Below, in pieces: positions 1 to 6,812 of a DNA stretch of 14,976 bases. How positions within the stretch are numbered: the stretch's first letter is position 1; each line of letters starts with the position of its first letter. A program made the position numbers and the translations under genes. The notes below the pieces were generated by a model, which ran no database searches, was not told where the DNA came from, and saw only the letters and a program-made list of their open reading frames with translations. Source of the DNA: JAJPJX01 sp964568355 (GTDB lineage Bacteria; Acidobacteriota; Terriglobia; Bryobacterales; Bryobacteraceae); assembly GCA_964568355.1 (NCBI GenBank), contig CAZMRK010000379.1, forward strand, positions 1 through 14,976. Reading direction: 5' to 3'.

Positions 1-1413
1 CAGGTTGCCTGCCACATCGGTGAGGCGGAAATCCCTCCCCATATGGCGATAGGTCAACCGCGTATGTTCCAGACCCAGGCAATGCAGGATCGTGGCCTGC
101 AGGTCGTGGACATGAATGCGATCCTCGACCACGTTCATGCATAGATCGTCGGTCTTGCCGACCACCTGCCCGCCTTTGATGCCGCCGCCGGCCATCCATA
201 AGCTGTAAGCCACCGGATGGTGGTCGCGCCCGCCGTTGTCTTTTTCCGCAGGATTGCGAATCTCGACCATGGGCGTCCGGCCGAACTCCCCGCACCACAG
301 AACCAGCGTGCTTTCCAGCAGGCCGCGCTGCTTAAGATCCTTCAACAGCGCCGCCGTGGGCTGGTCGGTGATGTCGCAATTCTTCTTGAGCTTTTTGTTG
401 AGCTGCGTGTGATCGTCCCAGCTCGCGTGAGTCAGCATGACGAAGCGCACCCCGCGTTCCACCATGCGGCGCGCGGTCAGGCAATTTACCGCAAAGGGCC
501 GGGTCATTTCGTTGTCGACGCCGTACATTTTCAGCGTTTCCGGCGATTCTTTGGAAAAATCGCGCAACTCCGGCGCCGCCATCTGCATGCGGAAGGCGAG
601 TTCATAGGAGGAAATGCGCGAGGCGATCTCGATATCGCCGGTGTTGGCGTAGTGCTCTTCGTTGAGATCCTTGAGAGCATCGAGCGAGGCGCGCTGCATC
701 TCGCGCGTGATACCCTCCGGATTGGAAACGTAGAGCACGGGGTCGCCGGCAGAGCGGAACACCACGCCCTCATAAGTGGAAGGCAGAAATCCGCTGGACC
801 AGTTGGACGTTCCACCGCTGGTGCCGACACCGGAGCCCAACACCACGAAGCCCGGCAGGTTCTGCGATTCACTGCCGAGCCCGTAGAGCACCCATGCGCC
901 CATCGTCGGCCGGCCCACCTGGATACTGCCGCTGAACAGCAACAACTGGCCCGGATGATGATTGAACGCATCGGTGTACATGGAGCGGACGAGACAAATG
1001 TCATCCGCGCAGGAGGCGGTATGGGGGATGAAATCGGAAAGCTCCATGCCGCATTCCCCGTGCGGCGTGAACGTGCGCGGGCTGGCGAGCACCGCCGCGG
1101 TGGGCTTGGTGAACGCCAGACGCAGGTTCTTGGTCATGGAAGCAGGCAGAGGCTTGCCGTCCCACTTCCGCAGCTCGGGCTTGGGGTCGAACAGATCGAG
1201 CTGGCTCGGACCGCCTTCCATGAACATGACGATGACGTTTTTCGCCTTGGCGGGGAAGTGCGGCTTCTTGGGAGCCAGCGGGTTGACGGCCACCGAACGG
1301 GCGCGGCCTTCCTGCTGCAGCAGGTTGGCCAGAGCAATGGTCCCGATACCGCCGGCGCAATCACGGAAGAAACTGCGGCGCGTCTGGATACGGAGAAAAT
1401 CTTGGAAGTTCAT
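1..1413 (-). CDS. DUF1501 domain-containing Tat-exported protein (C-terminus cut by window edge)
   Basis: Reading the minus strand from ATG 1413-1411 gives 471 codons open to the window edge, so only the last few residues and the stop should be missing. The N-terminus has a twin-arginine signal (R12-R13 in TRRSFFRD, then a short hydrophobic stretch), indicating folded export by Tat. The body matches the DUF1501 family, which is alkaline-phosphatase-like: an early GGPSQLDLFDPKP block, LVLWCGEFGRTPMVE near residue 370, then GRDHHP and GLEHTRLTYRHMGRDF near the end. DUF1501 genes are typically paired with DUF1549/DUF1553 cytochromes, and here the start lies 11 nt after the stop of exactly such a gene. 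A GGGAG about 14 nt before the ATG, overlapping the upstream stop, is the likely ribosome site. The biochemical function of the family is not established; sulfatase- or phosphatase-like hydrolysis outside the cytoplasm is inference. Confidence 0.9.
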   Translation of the reverse strand, partial: MNFQDFLRIQTRRSFFRDCAGGIGTIALANLLQQEGRARSVAVNPLAPKKPHFPAKAKNVIVMFMEGGPSQLDLFDPKPELRKWDGKPLPASMTKNLRLAFTKPTAAVLASPRTFTPHGECGMELSDFIPHTASCADDICLVRSMYTDAFNHHPGQLLLFSGSIQVGRPTMGAWVLYGLGSESQNLPGFVVLGSGVGTSGGTSNWSSGFLPSTYEGVVFRSAGDPVLYVSNPEGITREMQRASLDALKDLNEEHYANTGDIEIASRISSYELAFRMQMAAPELRDFSKESPETLKMYGVDNEMTRPFAVNCLTARRMVERGVRFVMLTHASWDDHTQLNKKLKKNCDITDQPTAALLKDLKQRGLLESTLVLWCGEFGRTPMVEIRNPAEKDNGGRDHHPVAYSLWMAGGGIKGGQVVGKTDDLCMNVVEDRIHVHDLQATILHCLGLEHTRLTYRHMGRDFRLTDVAGNL

Positions 1414-1424
1414 AGGAAGACAAG

Positions 1425-3986
1425 CTACTCCCGATTGATGAATTCATCCAGGTTGAGAATGACCCGGCTCAGGCCGACCCATGCGGCGGCTTCGGTCTGG
1501 GGCACTCCTTCGATTTGATTGGGGAACAGGGCGGCGCGCGCTTTCTCGTTGGTCTGGAGGTCGCCCAGTTGCTGATCGTAGTACCGGGCCAGGCGTTCGG
1601 TTTCGCGCGCGCTGGGCGGACGCGACAAGGTCAGTTGGAAGGCGTAGTCCAGACGTTTGCGGAAGCCCTGCGGAGCCTCGCGTACCAGGCGGAACGCCAT
1701 GCCGCGCGCGGCTTCGAAGAAAACCGGGTCATTGAGCAGGTTCAGCGCCTGCAGCGGTGTGTTGGATCGCTGGCGGCGGGTGCACGACAGATTGGAATTC
1801 GGCTCATCGAAGTTCATGAGCTGGGGATACGGCGTGGTGCGCTGGAAATGGATATAGAGCCCGCGGCGGTAGCGCTCCGGCCCTTTGGTCTCTTGCCACT
1901 TCACGGAGCTTCCATAAGAGAGCTCGGCGACGCCCTTGGGTTGCGGCGGACGGATGCTCGGACCGCCAATCCGTGAGAGATTCAGCAGTCCTCCGGCTTC
2001 CAGCGCTTCATCGCGGATGAGTTCCGCCGGAAGGCGCAGGCGCGATTGGCGCGCCAGCAGAATATTCGCCGGATCGCGCGAAATCAGGTCCTGGCGGACG
2101 GATGACGACTGGCGATAGGCAGCCGAAGTCACCATCAGGCGCTGCATGTATTTCATGTCCCAGTGGTGATCCATGAACTCCGCGGCCAGCCAGTCCAGCA
2201 GTTCGGGATGCGACGGCTTATCGCCCTGCGTGCCGAAATCGTCGGAGGTGAAGACAATGCCGCGGCCGAACAACTCCTGCCAGAAGCGATTGACGGTGAC
2301 CCGCGCCGTGAGCGGATTGTCGCGCGAGACCAGCCACCGGGCCAGCGTCAGGCGGGACGGCTGCGGATCGGCCGGCATGGGATTCAGCACCGACAGCACA
2401 GCGGGCTGGACCTCCGGCCCGTGCTCCCGGTAGTCGCCTTTGATCTGTAGCCAGGTCTTAGGTGGATTGGGGTTCTGGGCGATCGTGGGCGCCTGGCTGA
2501 ACGGCGGCAGCGTGGTGTCGAGATCTTTCAGCTTCCCCCGCAGTTCCTTGAACTTGATCTCTTCGAAGCGCTCTTTGCTGATGACCTGCTGATAATTGCT
2601 GATGAAGAAGCGCGTCATCATCTCGCGCTGCTTTTCGTTCCACTTCTCCGGTCCCAGGGCGATCAGCTTGACCCCGTTATCCACCATCACCCGCACCACG
2701 CCATAAGCAAAATCCCAGTCGGCGTGCTCGCCGGGATGCTGCGCGGTGTATTGCATCATCTTGGCCCACTCGGCCTCCAGCTCAGGCACGTGATACTGGG
2801 CGTAGAGTTCGTGCAGCTTCTTCTCGTAGGCCGGCCGTGCTTCCAGGTATGGGCCGACCTCGCCGGGCAGGGGCGCATCGATGTTGGTTTCTTCGGCGGC
2901 ATTGAAGAACGCCGAGATCTGGTAGAACTCCTTCTGGCTGATCGGATCGTACTTGTGATCGTGGCACTGGGCGCAGCCGATAGTCAGCCCGAGCCAGACT
3001 GTGCCCACCGTCGCGGTGCGATCCTTCACCTGCTCGTCGCGAAACTGCTCCGGGTCCGTGCCGCCTTCGCGATTGGTGAGCGTGTTCCGGTTAAAGCCGG
3101 TTGCGATCTTCTGTTGCACGGTGGCGCCCGGCAGCAGATCTCCGGCGAGTTGCTCGATGGTGAATTCATCGAAGGGCATGTTGCGGTTCAGCGCTTCAAT
3201 GACCCACTGGCGGTAGCGCCACGCCCAGGGGCGCGAGAGATCCTTCTCGTAGCCGTCGCTGTCGGCATAGCGCGCCAGGTCGAGCCACGGTCTCGCCCAC
3301 CGCTCGCCGTAATGTGGGGAGGCCATCAGCCGGTCGACCAGGCGCTCGTAAGCATCCGGGCGATTGTCGTCGAGGAACGCATCCAGTTGCTCCGGCGTGG
3401 GGAGCAGTCCCGTCAAATCCAGGCTCACCCGGCGGATGAGCGCGCGTTTGTCAGCCTCGGGGGAGGGCGCGATCCCCTCCTTCTCCAGGCGGGCCAGAAT
3501 GAAACTGTCGATGGGGTTGCGCACCCAGGCGCGATTGCGCACGGCGGGAACTTCCGGACGGCGAACTTTCTGGAATGACCAGTGCGCGACACGCGGCGGA
3601 GGCGCGCTTGATGCGGTTGCAGGCCAGTTGGCGCCCTGGTCGATCCAGTTGCGCAGGGTTTGGATCTCGGCGGCTGTGAGCCGCGGACCCACTGGCGGCA
3701 TCACCGTCTTACCACCCTGCCCGGAAACCAGGCGGATGAGACGGCTCTCCGCGCCGTGGCCCGGCTTGATGACCGGACCGGTGTTGCCGCCGCGCAGGGC
3801 GGCATCTTTTTGGTCCAGCCGCAAACCGCTCATCTGCTGCTGCGAGCCATGGCACGATTGGCAGCGGCTGTGTAGCAACGGCTCGACATCGCGTACGAAA
3901 TCGACCGGCTTGTCCGCGGAAAACAAAGGGAAACAGGCGACGGAAACGAGGGGTACCCAGACCCTCCACCCGGAGAGCGATGCCAT
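1425..3986 (-). CDS. Planctomycete-type cytochrome c / DUF1549 / DUF1553 secreted protein
   Basis: An 853-residue protein from the chosen start. It has an N-terminal hydrophobic signal segment (about residues 7-23), then a PSCyt1 cytochrome c domain with a haem-binding CQSCH at residues 42-46 and a candidate axial Met in VMPP (about 96). A DUF1549 domain follows (NPIDSFI, SLDLTGLLPTPEQ, YGERWARPWLDLARY), including a second CxxCH, CAQCH at 338-342, then DUF1553 (NRFWQELFGRGI, SHPELLDWLA, RRQRSNTPLQALNLLNDP). Such proteins are extracytoplasmic and are usually linked to polymer degradation or surface redox processes; the exact reaction is unknown. It precedes the DUF1501 gene in an obvious operon. 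The reading frame extends upstream to an ATG at 4016, but I prefer 3986: the first ten residues of the longer form carry no family signal, and a TATAAT sits 7 nt before 3986. Neither ATG has a good Shine-Dalgarno. Confidence 0.93.
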   Translation of the reverse strand: MASLSGWRVWVPLVSVACFPLFSADKPVDFVRDVEPLLHSRCQSCHGSQQQMSGLRLDQKDAALRGGNTGPVIKPGHGAESRLIRLVSGQGGKTVMPPVGPRLTAAEIQTLRNWIDQGANWPATASSAPPPRVAHWSFQKVRRPEVPAVRNRAWVRNPIDSFILARLEKEGIAPSPEADKRALIRRVSLDLTGLLPTPEQLDAFLDDNRPDAYERLVDRLMASPHYGERWARPWLDLARYADSDGYEKDLSRPWAWRYRQWVIEALNRNMPFDEFTIEQLAGDLLPGATVQQKIATGFNRNTLTNREGGTDPEQFRDEQVKDRTATVGTVWLGLTIGCAQCHDHKYDPISQKEFYQISAFFNAAEETNIDAPLPGEVGPYLEARPAYEKKLHELYAQYHVPELEAEWAKMMQYTAQHPGEHADWDFAYGVVRVMVDNGVKLIALGPEKWNEKQREMMTRFFISNYQQVISKERFEEIKFKELRGKLKDLDTTLPPFSQAPTIAQNPNPPKTWLQIKGDYREHGPEVQPAVLSVLNPMPADPQPSRLTLARWLVSRDNPLTARVTVNRFWQELFGRGIVFTSDDFGTQGDKPSHPELLDWLAAEFMDHHWDMKYMQRLMVTSAAYRQSSSVRQDLISRDPANILLARQSRLRLPAELIRDEALEAGGLLNLSRIGGPSIRPPQPKGVAELSYGSSVKWQETKGPERYRRGLYIHFQRTTPYPQLMNFDEPNSNLSCTRRQRSNTPLQALNLLNDPVFFEAARGMAFRLVREAPQGFRKRLDYAFQLTLSRPPSARETERLARYYDQQLGDLQTNEKARAALFPNQIEGVPQTEAAAWVGLSRVILNLDEFINRE

Positions 3987-3993
3987 GGCATCT

Positions 3994-3999
3994 ATTATA
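3994..3999 (-). promoter_or_regulatory. Candidate -10 box (TATAAT) of the DUF1553-DUF1501 operon
   Basis: Read on the minus strand, a perfect TATAAT ends 7 nt before the ATG at 3986. Initiation at the usual distance would start the mRNA at or next to the A of the ATG, giving a leaderless transcript. No convincing -35 is visible at 15-19 bp. If right, the longer reading frame from 4016 cannot be translated from this promoter. Confidence 0.45.
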
Positions 4000-4059
4000 T
4001 AGAGATTGCGGCGCATAGGATTCTACCCCGTGGGGACGGTCGCATGCCGGCCCGCACGG

Positions 4060-4065
4060 TATGAT
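4060..4065 (+). promoter_or_regulatory. Candidate -10 box (TATGAT) of the HlyD-like gene
   Basis: TATGAT lies 6 nt before the chosen ATG at 4072. No purine-rich ribosome site lies between them (the spacer is CGAAAC), so a leaderless or near-leaderless mRNA is suggested. No clear -35 is seen. Confidence 0.35.
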
Positions 4066-4071
4066 CGAAAC

Positions 4072-5073
4072 ATGCGCGGCAAATGGGTCCTGATTTCGGG
4101 CTCCCTGATCCTGGCGGCAGTGGCCGCCGGGGCGCTGTCCTTGCTGCGCAAGGAGTCTCACCAGAAACCCGAGGCCCCGCGTCCGGCTCCGGCAGCCGCT
4201 ACGATGCCGGACAAAGAAGTGAGTCTGCCCGGCAAGGTGCTGGCACAGCATGTCGTCACCGTGGGCGATCAGGTCTCCGGCACCGTCGATTCCTTCCTGG
4301 CGGATGTGGGCCAGGATGTGTTCGAAGGACAATTGTTGGCGCGCCTGACCAATCAGGGTCTGGAAGCCGCGCGGGAGAGCGCCTCTCAAGCCGTGGAAAA
4401 TGCCCAGGAGCGGGTGAATAAGATCGAGGCGGATCTCATTGCCTTTCGTCTGGAGGCCTCGCGGGCGCGGGCCGACGCCGTGCGCTCCCGGGCCGAGTAC
4501 GAACGCGCCGAGCGCACCTACCGCCGCCAGCAGATGCTCAACAACGCCGGCGCCACCCCCCGCCTGACCTACGAACGCTCCGAGCACGACTTCGACAAGG
4601 CTCAGCGGGATTTCGACAGCCTGGATACGCTGGCTCGGCAGGCAGAGGGCCGCATCGACTCGCGCCAGGAGGAACTGGAGAACGCGCGCAAAATTCTCGA
4701 CGACAAAAAGCGGCAACTGGAGGACATCCAGATCAACATGCAGGGCATGGAGGTCCACTCTCCGGTTACCGGCGTGGTGTTGAACCGACAGGGAGAGGTG
4801 GGCAAACTCCATGAAGACGGCACCGCCATGTTCGAGATTGCCGCCGACCTCTCGCTCCTGCAGGTGGCCGTGGAGCCGGAGCCGCCCATGCTGGCGCGCA
4901 TCCGCCCCGGTCAGCCGGCCTTGATCTTTGTTGCCGATCTCCAGGGCGCCATCCCGGGCACGGTCAAGGACATCCAGAACACCGTGGTCCACGTCGTGTT
5001 TACCAGTCCGACCGCCGTTTTACGTCCCGGCGTTACGGCACAGGTGCGCATCCGGCTGGAGGACGGGACGTAG
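4072..5073 (+). CDS. HlyD/RND-type efflux periplasmic adaptor subunit
   Basis: A 333-residue membrane fusion protein. Order of parts: a short cytoplasmic MRGKW, one transmembrane anchor (about residues 5-22), a Pro/Ala-rich linker (31-45), the first biotinyl-lipoyl half (about 50-93, with VGDQVSGTVDSF and VFEGQLLARL), a long heptad-rich alpha-hairpin (about 95-225, highly charged), the second lipoyl half (VHSPVTGVV, about 228-260) and a beta-barrel (GQPALIFV, LRPGVTAQVRI). Such adaptors bridge an inner-membrane ABC, RND or MFS pump to an outer-membrane channel. No pump or TolC homologue is in the window, so the partner and substrate cannot be named. The frame is open back to an ATG at 4006, but those 22 extra residues precede the membrane anchor and look like non-coding translation; 4072 gives a standard short N-terminus. 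It is divergent from the DUF1553 operon. Confidence 0.9.
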   Translation: MRGKWVLISGSLILAAVAAGALSLLRKESHQKPEAPRPAPAAATMPDKEVSLPGKVLAQHVVTVGDQVSGTVDSFLADVGQDVFEGQLLARLTNQGLEAARESASQAVENAQERVNKIEADLIAFRLEASRARADAVRSRAEYERAERTYRRQQMLNNAGATPRLTYERSEHDFDKAQRDFDSLDTLARQAEGRIDSRQEELENARKILDDKKRQLEDIQINMQGMEVHSPVTGVVLNRQGEVGKLHEDGTAMFEIAADLSLLQVAVEPEPPMLARIRPGQPALIFVADLQGAIPGTVKDIQNTVVHVVFTSPTAVLRPGVTAQVRIRLEDGT

Positions 5074-5154
5074 CTCCGCCGCGATTCGGCAAACCGGCGC
5101 GACATCGGAGGTAACCCGATCCCCAAGTGGGCCCTGAGCGCATTCTGTCAGATT

Positions 5155-5174
5155 GTTACTAAACGTACAGTGAC
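5155..5174. promoter_or_regulatory. Imperfect inverted repeat, possible operator upstream of the fumarase-FKP unit
   Basis: Arms GTTACT and AGTGAC flank AAACGTAC; 7 of 10 symmetric positions pair, with ACGT spanning the centre. The size and symmetry suit a dimeric regulator's binding site 121 nt before the fumarase ATG. Chance occurrence cannot be excluded from one sequence. Confidence 0.25.
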
Positions 5175-5264
5175 TGCTGGCGCCGAGGCGACCTGAGCTA
5201 GAATAGCAGCCGAACGGGTACTACCGTGCCTTTCTGAAATAGCACCTGCCGAGGCGCGGGACGA

Positions 5265-5270
5265 TAAAAT
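5265..5270 (+). promoter_or_regulatory. Candidate -10 box (TAAAAT) for the fumarase-FKP unit
   Basis: TAAAAT begins an A-rich stretch ahead of the ATG at 5295 and would place the mRNA start near 5277, giving a leader of under 20 nt. A weak GGAAA (5282-5286) is the only ribosome-site candidate at useful spacing. No matching -35 is apparent; TAGAAT at 5199-5204 is an alternative. Confidence 0.3.
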
Positions 5271-5294
5271 AAGGAAAAATCGGAAAAATCTTTT

Positions 5295-6812
5295 ATGGAA
5301 TTCCTCGCAAATAGTCTGTTGGAGCTGATCACCCAGACCTCCACGAATCTGCCGCCCGATGTGCGTGCCGCCATGTCGTTGGCTGCCGGCGCCGAGACCC
5401 CCGGAACCCAGTCTTCGCAGGCGCTCAACATCATCCTGTCCAATATCGACATGGCGCAAGAGGACGAGGGCCCCATCTGCCAGGACACGGGCATGCCGAC
5501 ATTCGTGGTTCACACTCCGGTGGGTGTCAACCAACTGAGGATCAAAAAGGCTATCCGGGAGGCGGTCGCCGAGGCAACCCGGCTTGGAAAGCTGCGGCCG
5601 AACTCGGTGGATTCGATCACCGGTAAGAATTCCGGAAATAACCTCGGCGAAGGCACACCGGTGATCCACTTTGAACAGTGGGAGGAAGACGAAATCGAAG
5701 TCAAGCTGATCCTCAAAGGCGGCGGCTGCGAGAACAAAAATATTCAATACTCGGTGCCCTGCAACCTGGATCACCTGGGACGCGCCGATCGCAATCTGGA
5801 GGGCGTGCGCAAGTGCATTCTGCACGCGGTCTGGCAGGCCCAGGGCCAGGGATGCTCGCCCGGCGCCTTGGGTGTTTGCATTGGCAGCGACCGCGCCCAC
5901 GGCTACGAGTTGGCCAAGAGTCAGCTATTCCGGACTCTGGACGACACCAATCCCGATCCCACGCTGGCCAAGCTGGAAGGTGACATCATGCAGCAGGCGA
6001 ACCAACTGGGCGTGGGCGCCATGGGTTTCGGCGGCCAAGTTTCGCTGATCGGCTGCAAGATCACCGCGGCCAACCGCCTGCCGGCCAGCTTTTTTGTTTC
6101 CGTGGCTTATGATTGCTGGGCCTTCCGGCGTCTGGGTGTGCGCCTGGATGCGGCCAGCGGCGCCATCACCCGCTGGCTCTACCGCGATCCGTCGCGTCCC
6201 GTCGAGCGCATGGCCAAAGCCGAAGGCTTCCCGCTCAGCGGCCGCGAGGTGGTGCTGACTCCCCCGCTCACCGAGGCGCAGATGCGCGCCCTGAAGGTTG
6301 GCGACGTGGTGCTGATCAACGGCGAGATGTTTACCGGACGCGACAATGTCCACGCCTATCTCATGAAGAATCCCCCTCCGGTGGATTTGCACGGCGCGGC
6401 GCTCTATCACTGTGGTCCGGTCATGCTGAAGCAGGGTGACGAGTGGATGGTGAAAGCGGCGGGCCCTACCACCAGTATCCGCGAGGAACCGTATCAGGGA
6501 GAAGTGATCAAACGCTATGGGGTGCGAGCGGTGATCGGAAAGGGGGGCATGGGCCCCAAGACTCTGGCGGCGCTCCAGGAGGCCGGTGCGGTCTATCTGA
6601 ACGGCATCGGCGGCGCGGCGCAGTATTATGCTCGCGCGGTGGAAAAAGTCCTGGGCGTCCACCTGTTCGACTTCGGCATTCCCGAAGCAATGTGGCATCT
6701 GCGGGTCCGCGGATTTGCCGCGATTGTTACCATGGATGCCCACGGCAACAGTCTGCACGCCGATATCGAAAAATCGACAGGTGAAGTCTTGGCGGAACTT
6801 CAACAAGCATGA
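5295..6812 (+). CDS. Class I fumarate hydratase (4Fe-4S, alpha and beta domains fused)
   Basis: A 505-residue class I hydro-lyase, expected to interconvert fumarate and L-malate in the TCA cycle with an oxygen-sensitive 4Fe-4S cluster. The alpha domain spans about 1-285 and the beta domain about 315-500. The likely cluster cysteines are C62 (ICQDTG), C187 (GCSPG) and C274 (YDCWAFRR). Other family blocks are KGGGCENKN (141-149), TGRDNVH (347-353), AGPTTSIR (389-396) with the catalytic Thr-Arg spacing, IGKGGMG, and GGAAQYYA. It is shorter than E. coli FumA (about 548) and has departures such as GRDNVHAY, where GRDAAHK-type sequence is more usual, and SDRAHGY after the second cysteine. A related substrate such as tartrate is possible but less likely. 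Its TGA overlaps the ATG of the next gene, so the two are probably co-translated. Confidence 0.88.
   Translation: MEFLANSLLELITQTSTNLPPDVRAAMSLAAGAETPGTQSSQALNIILSNIDMAQEDEGPICQDTGMPTFVVHTPVGVNQLRIKKAIREAVAEATRLGKLRPNSVDSITGKNSGNNLGEGTPVIHFEQWEEDEIEVKLILKGGGCENKNIQYSVPCNLDHLGRADRNLEGVRKCILHAVWQAQGQGCSPGALGVCIGSDRAHGYELAKSQLFRTLDDTNPDPTLAKLEGDIMQQANQLGVGAMGFGGQVSLIGCKITAANRLPASFFVSVAYDCWAFRRLGVRLDAASGAITRWLYRDPSRPVERMAKAEGFPLSGREVVLTPPLTEAQMRALKVGDVVLINGEMFTGRDNVHAYLMKNPPPVDLHGAALYHCGPVMLKQGDEWMVKAAGPTTSIREEPYQGEVIKRYGVRAVIGKGGMGPKTLAALQEAGAVYLNGIGGAAQYYARAVEKVLGVHLFDFGIPEAMWHLRVRGFAAIVTMDAHGNSLHADIEKSTGEVLAELQQA

Larger units (their letters stand above)
5074..5294. other. Intergenic region before the fumarase gene
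   Basis: At 221 nt this is the longest non-coding stretch in the window. It contains a weak hairpin just after the adaptor gene (ATCGG/CCGAT, 5104-5120, no T-run, so at best a poor terminator), an imperfect dyad at 5155-5174, a small GCTA/TAGC inverted repeat around a TAGAAT (5199-5204), and an A-rich tract (5264-5294) holding TAAAAT (5265-5270). I see no small gene or RNA family here. Confidence 0.6.

Noticed and set aside
217..1518. 433-codon plus-strand frame opposite the DUF1501 gene
   Set aside because: It is antisense to a clear family member, is rich in Arg/His/Gln/Ala as expected of a GC-rich shadow frame, and shows no recognisable domain.
3709..4992. 427-codon minus-strand frame spanning the DUF1553 start and the adaptor gene
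   Set aside because: It crosses a divergent promoter region and lies opposite a complete adaptor gene; its composition is typical of a shadow frame.
5104..5120. Intrinsic terminator after the adaptor gene
   Set aside because: The stem is only 5 bp and is not followed by a T-run.
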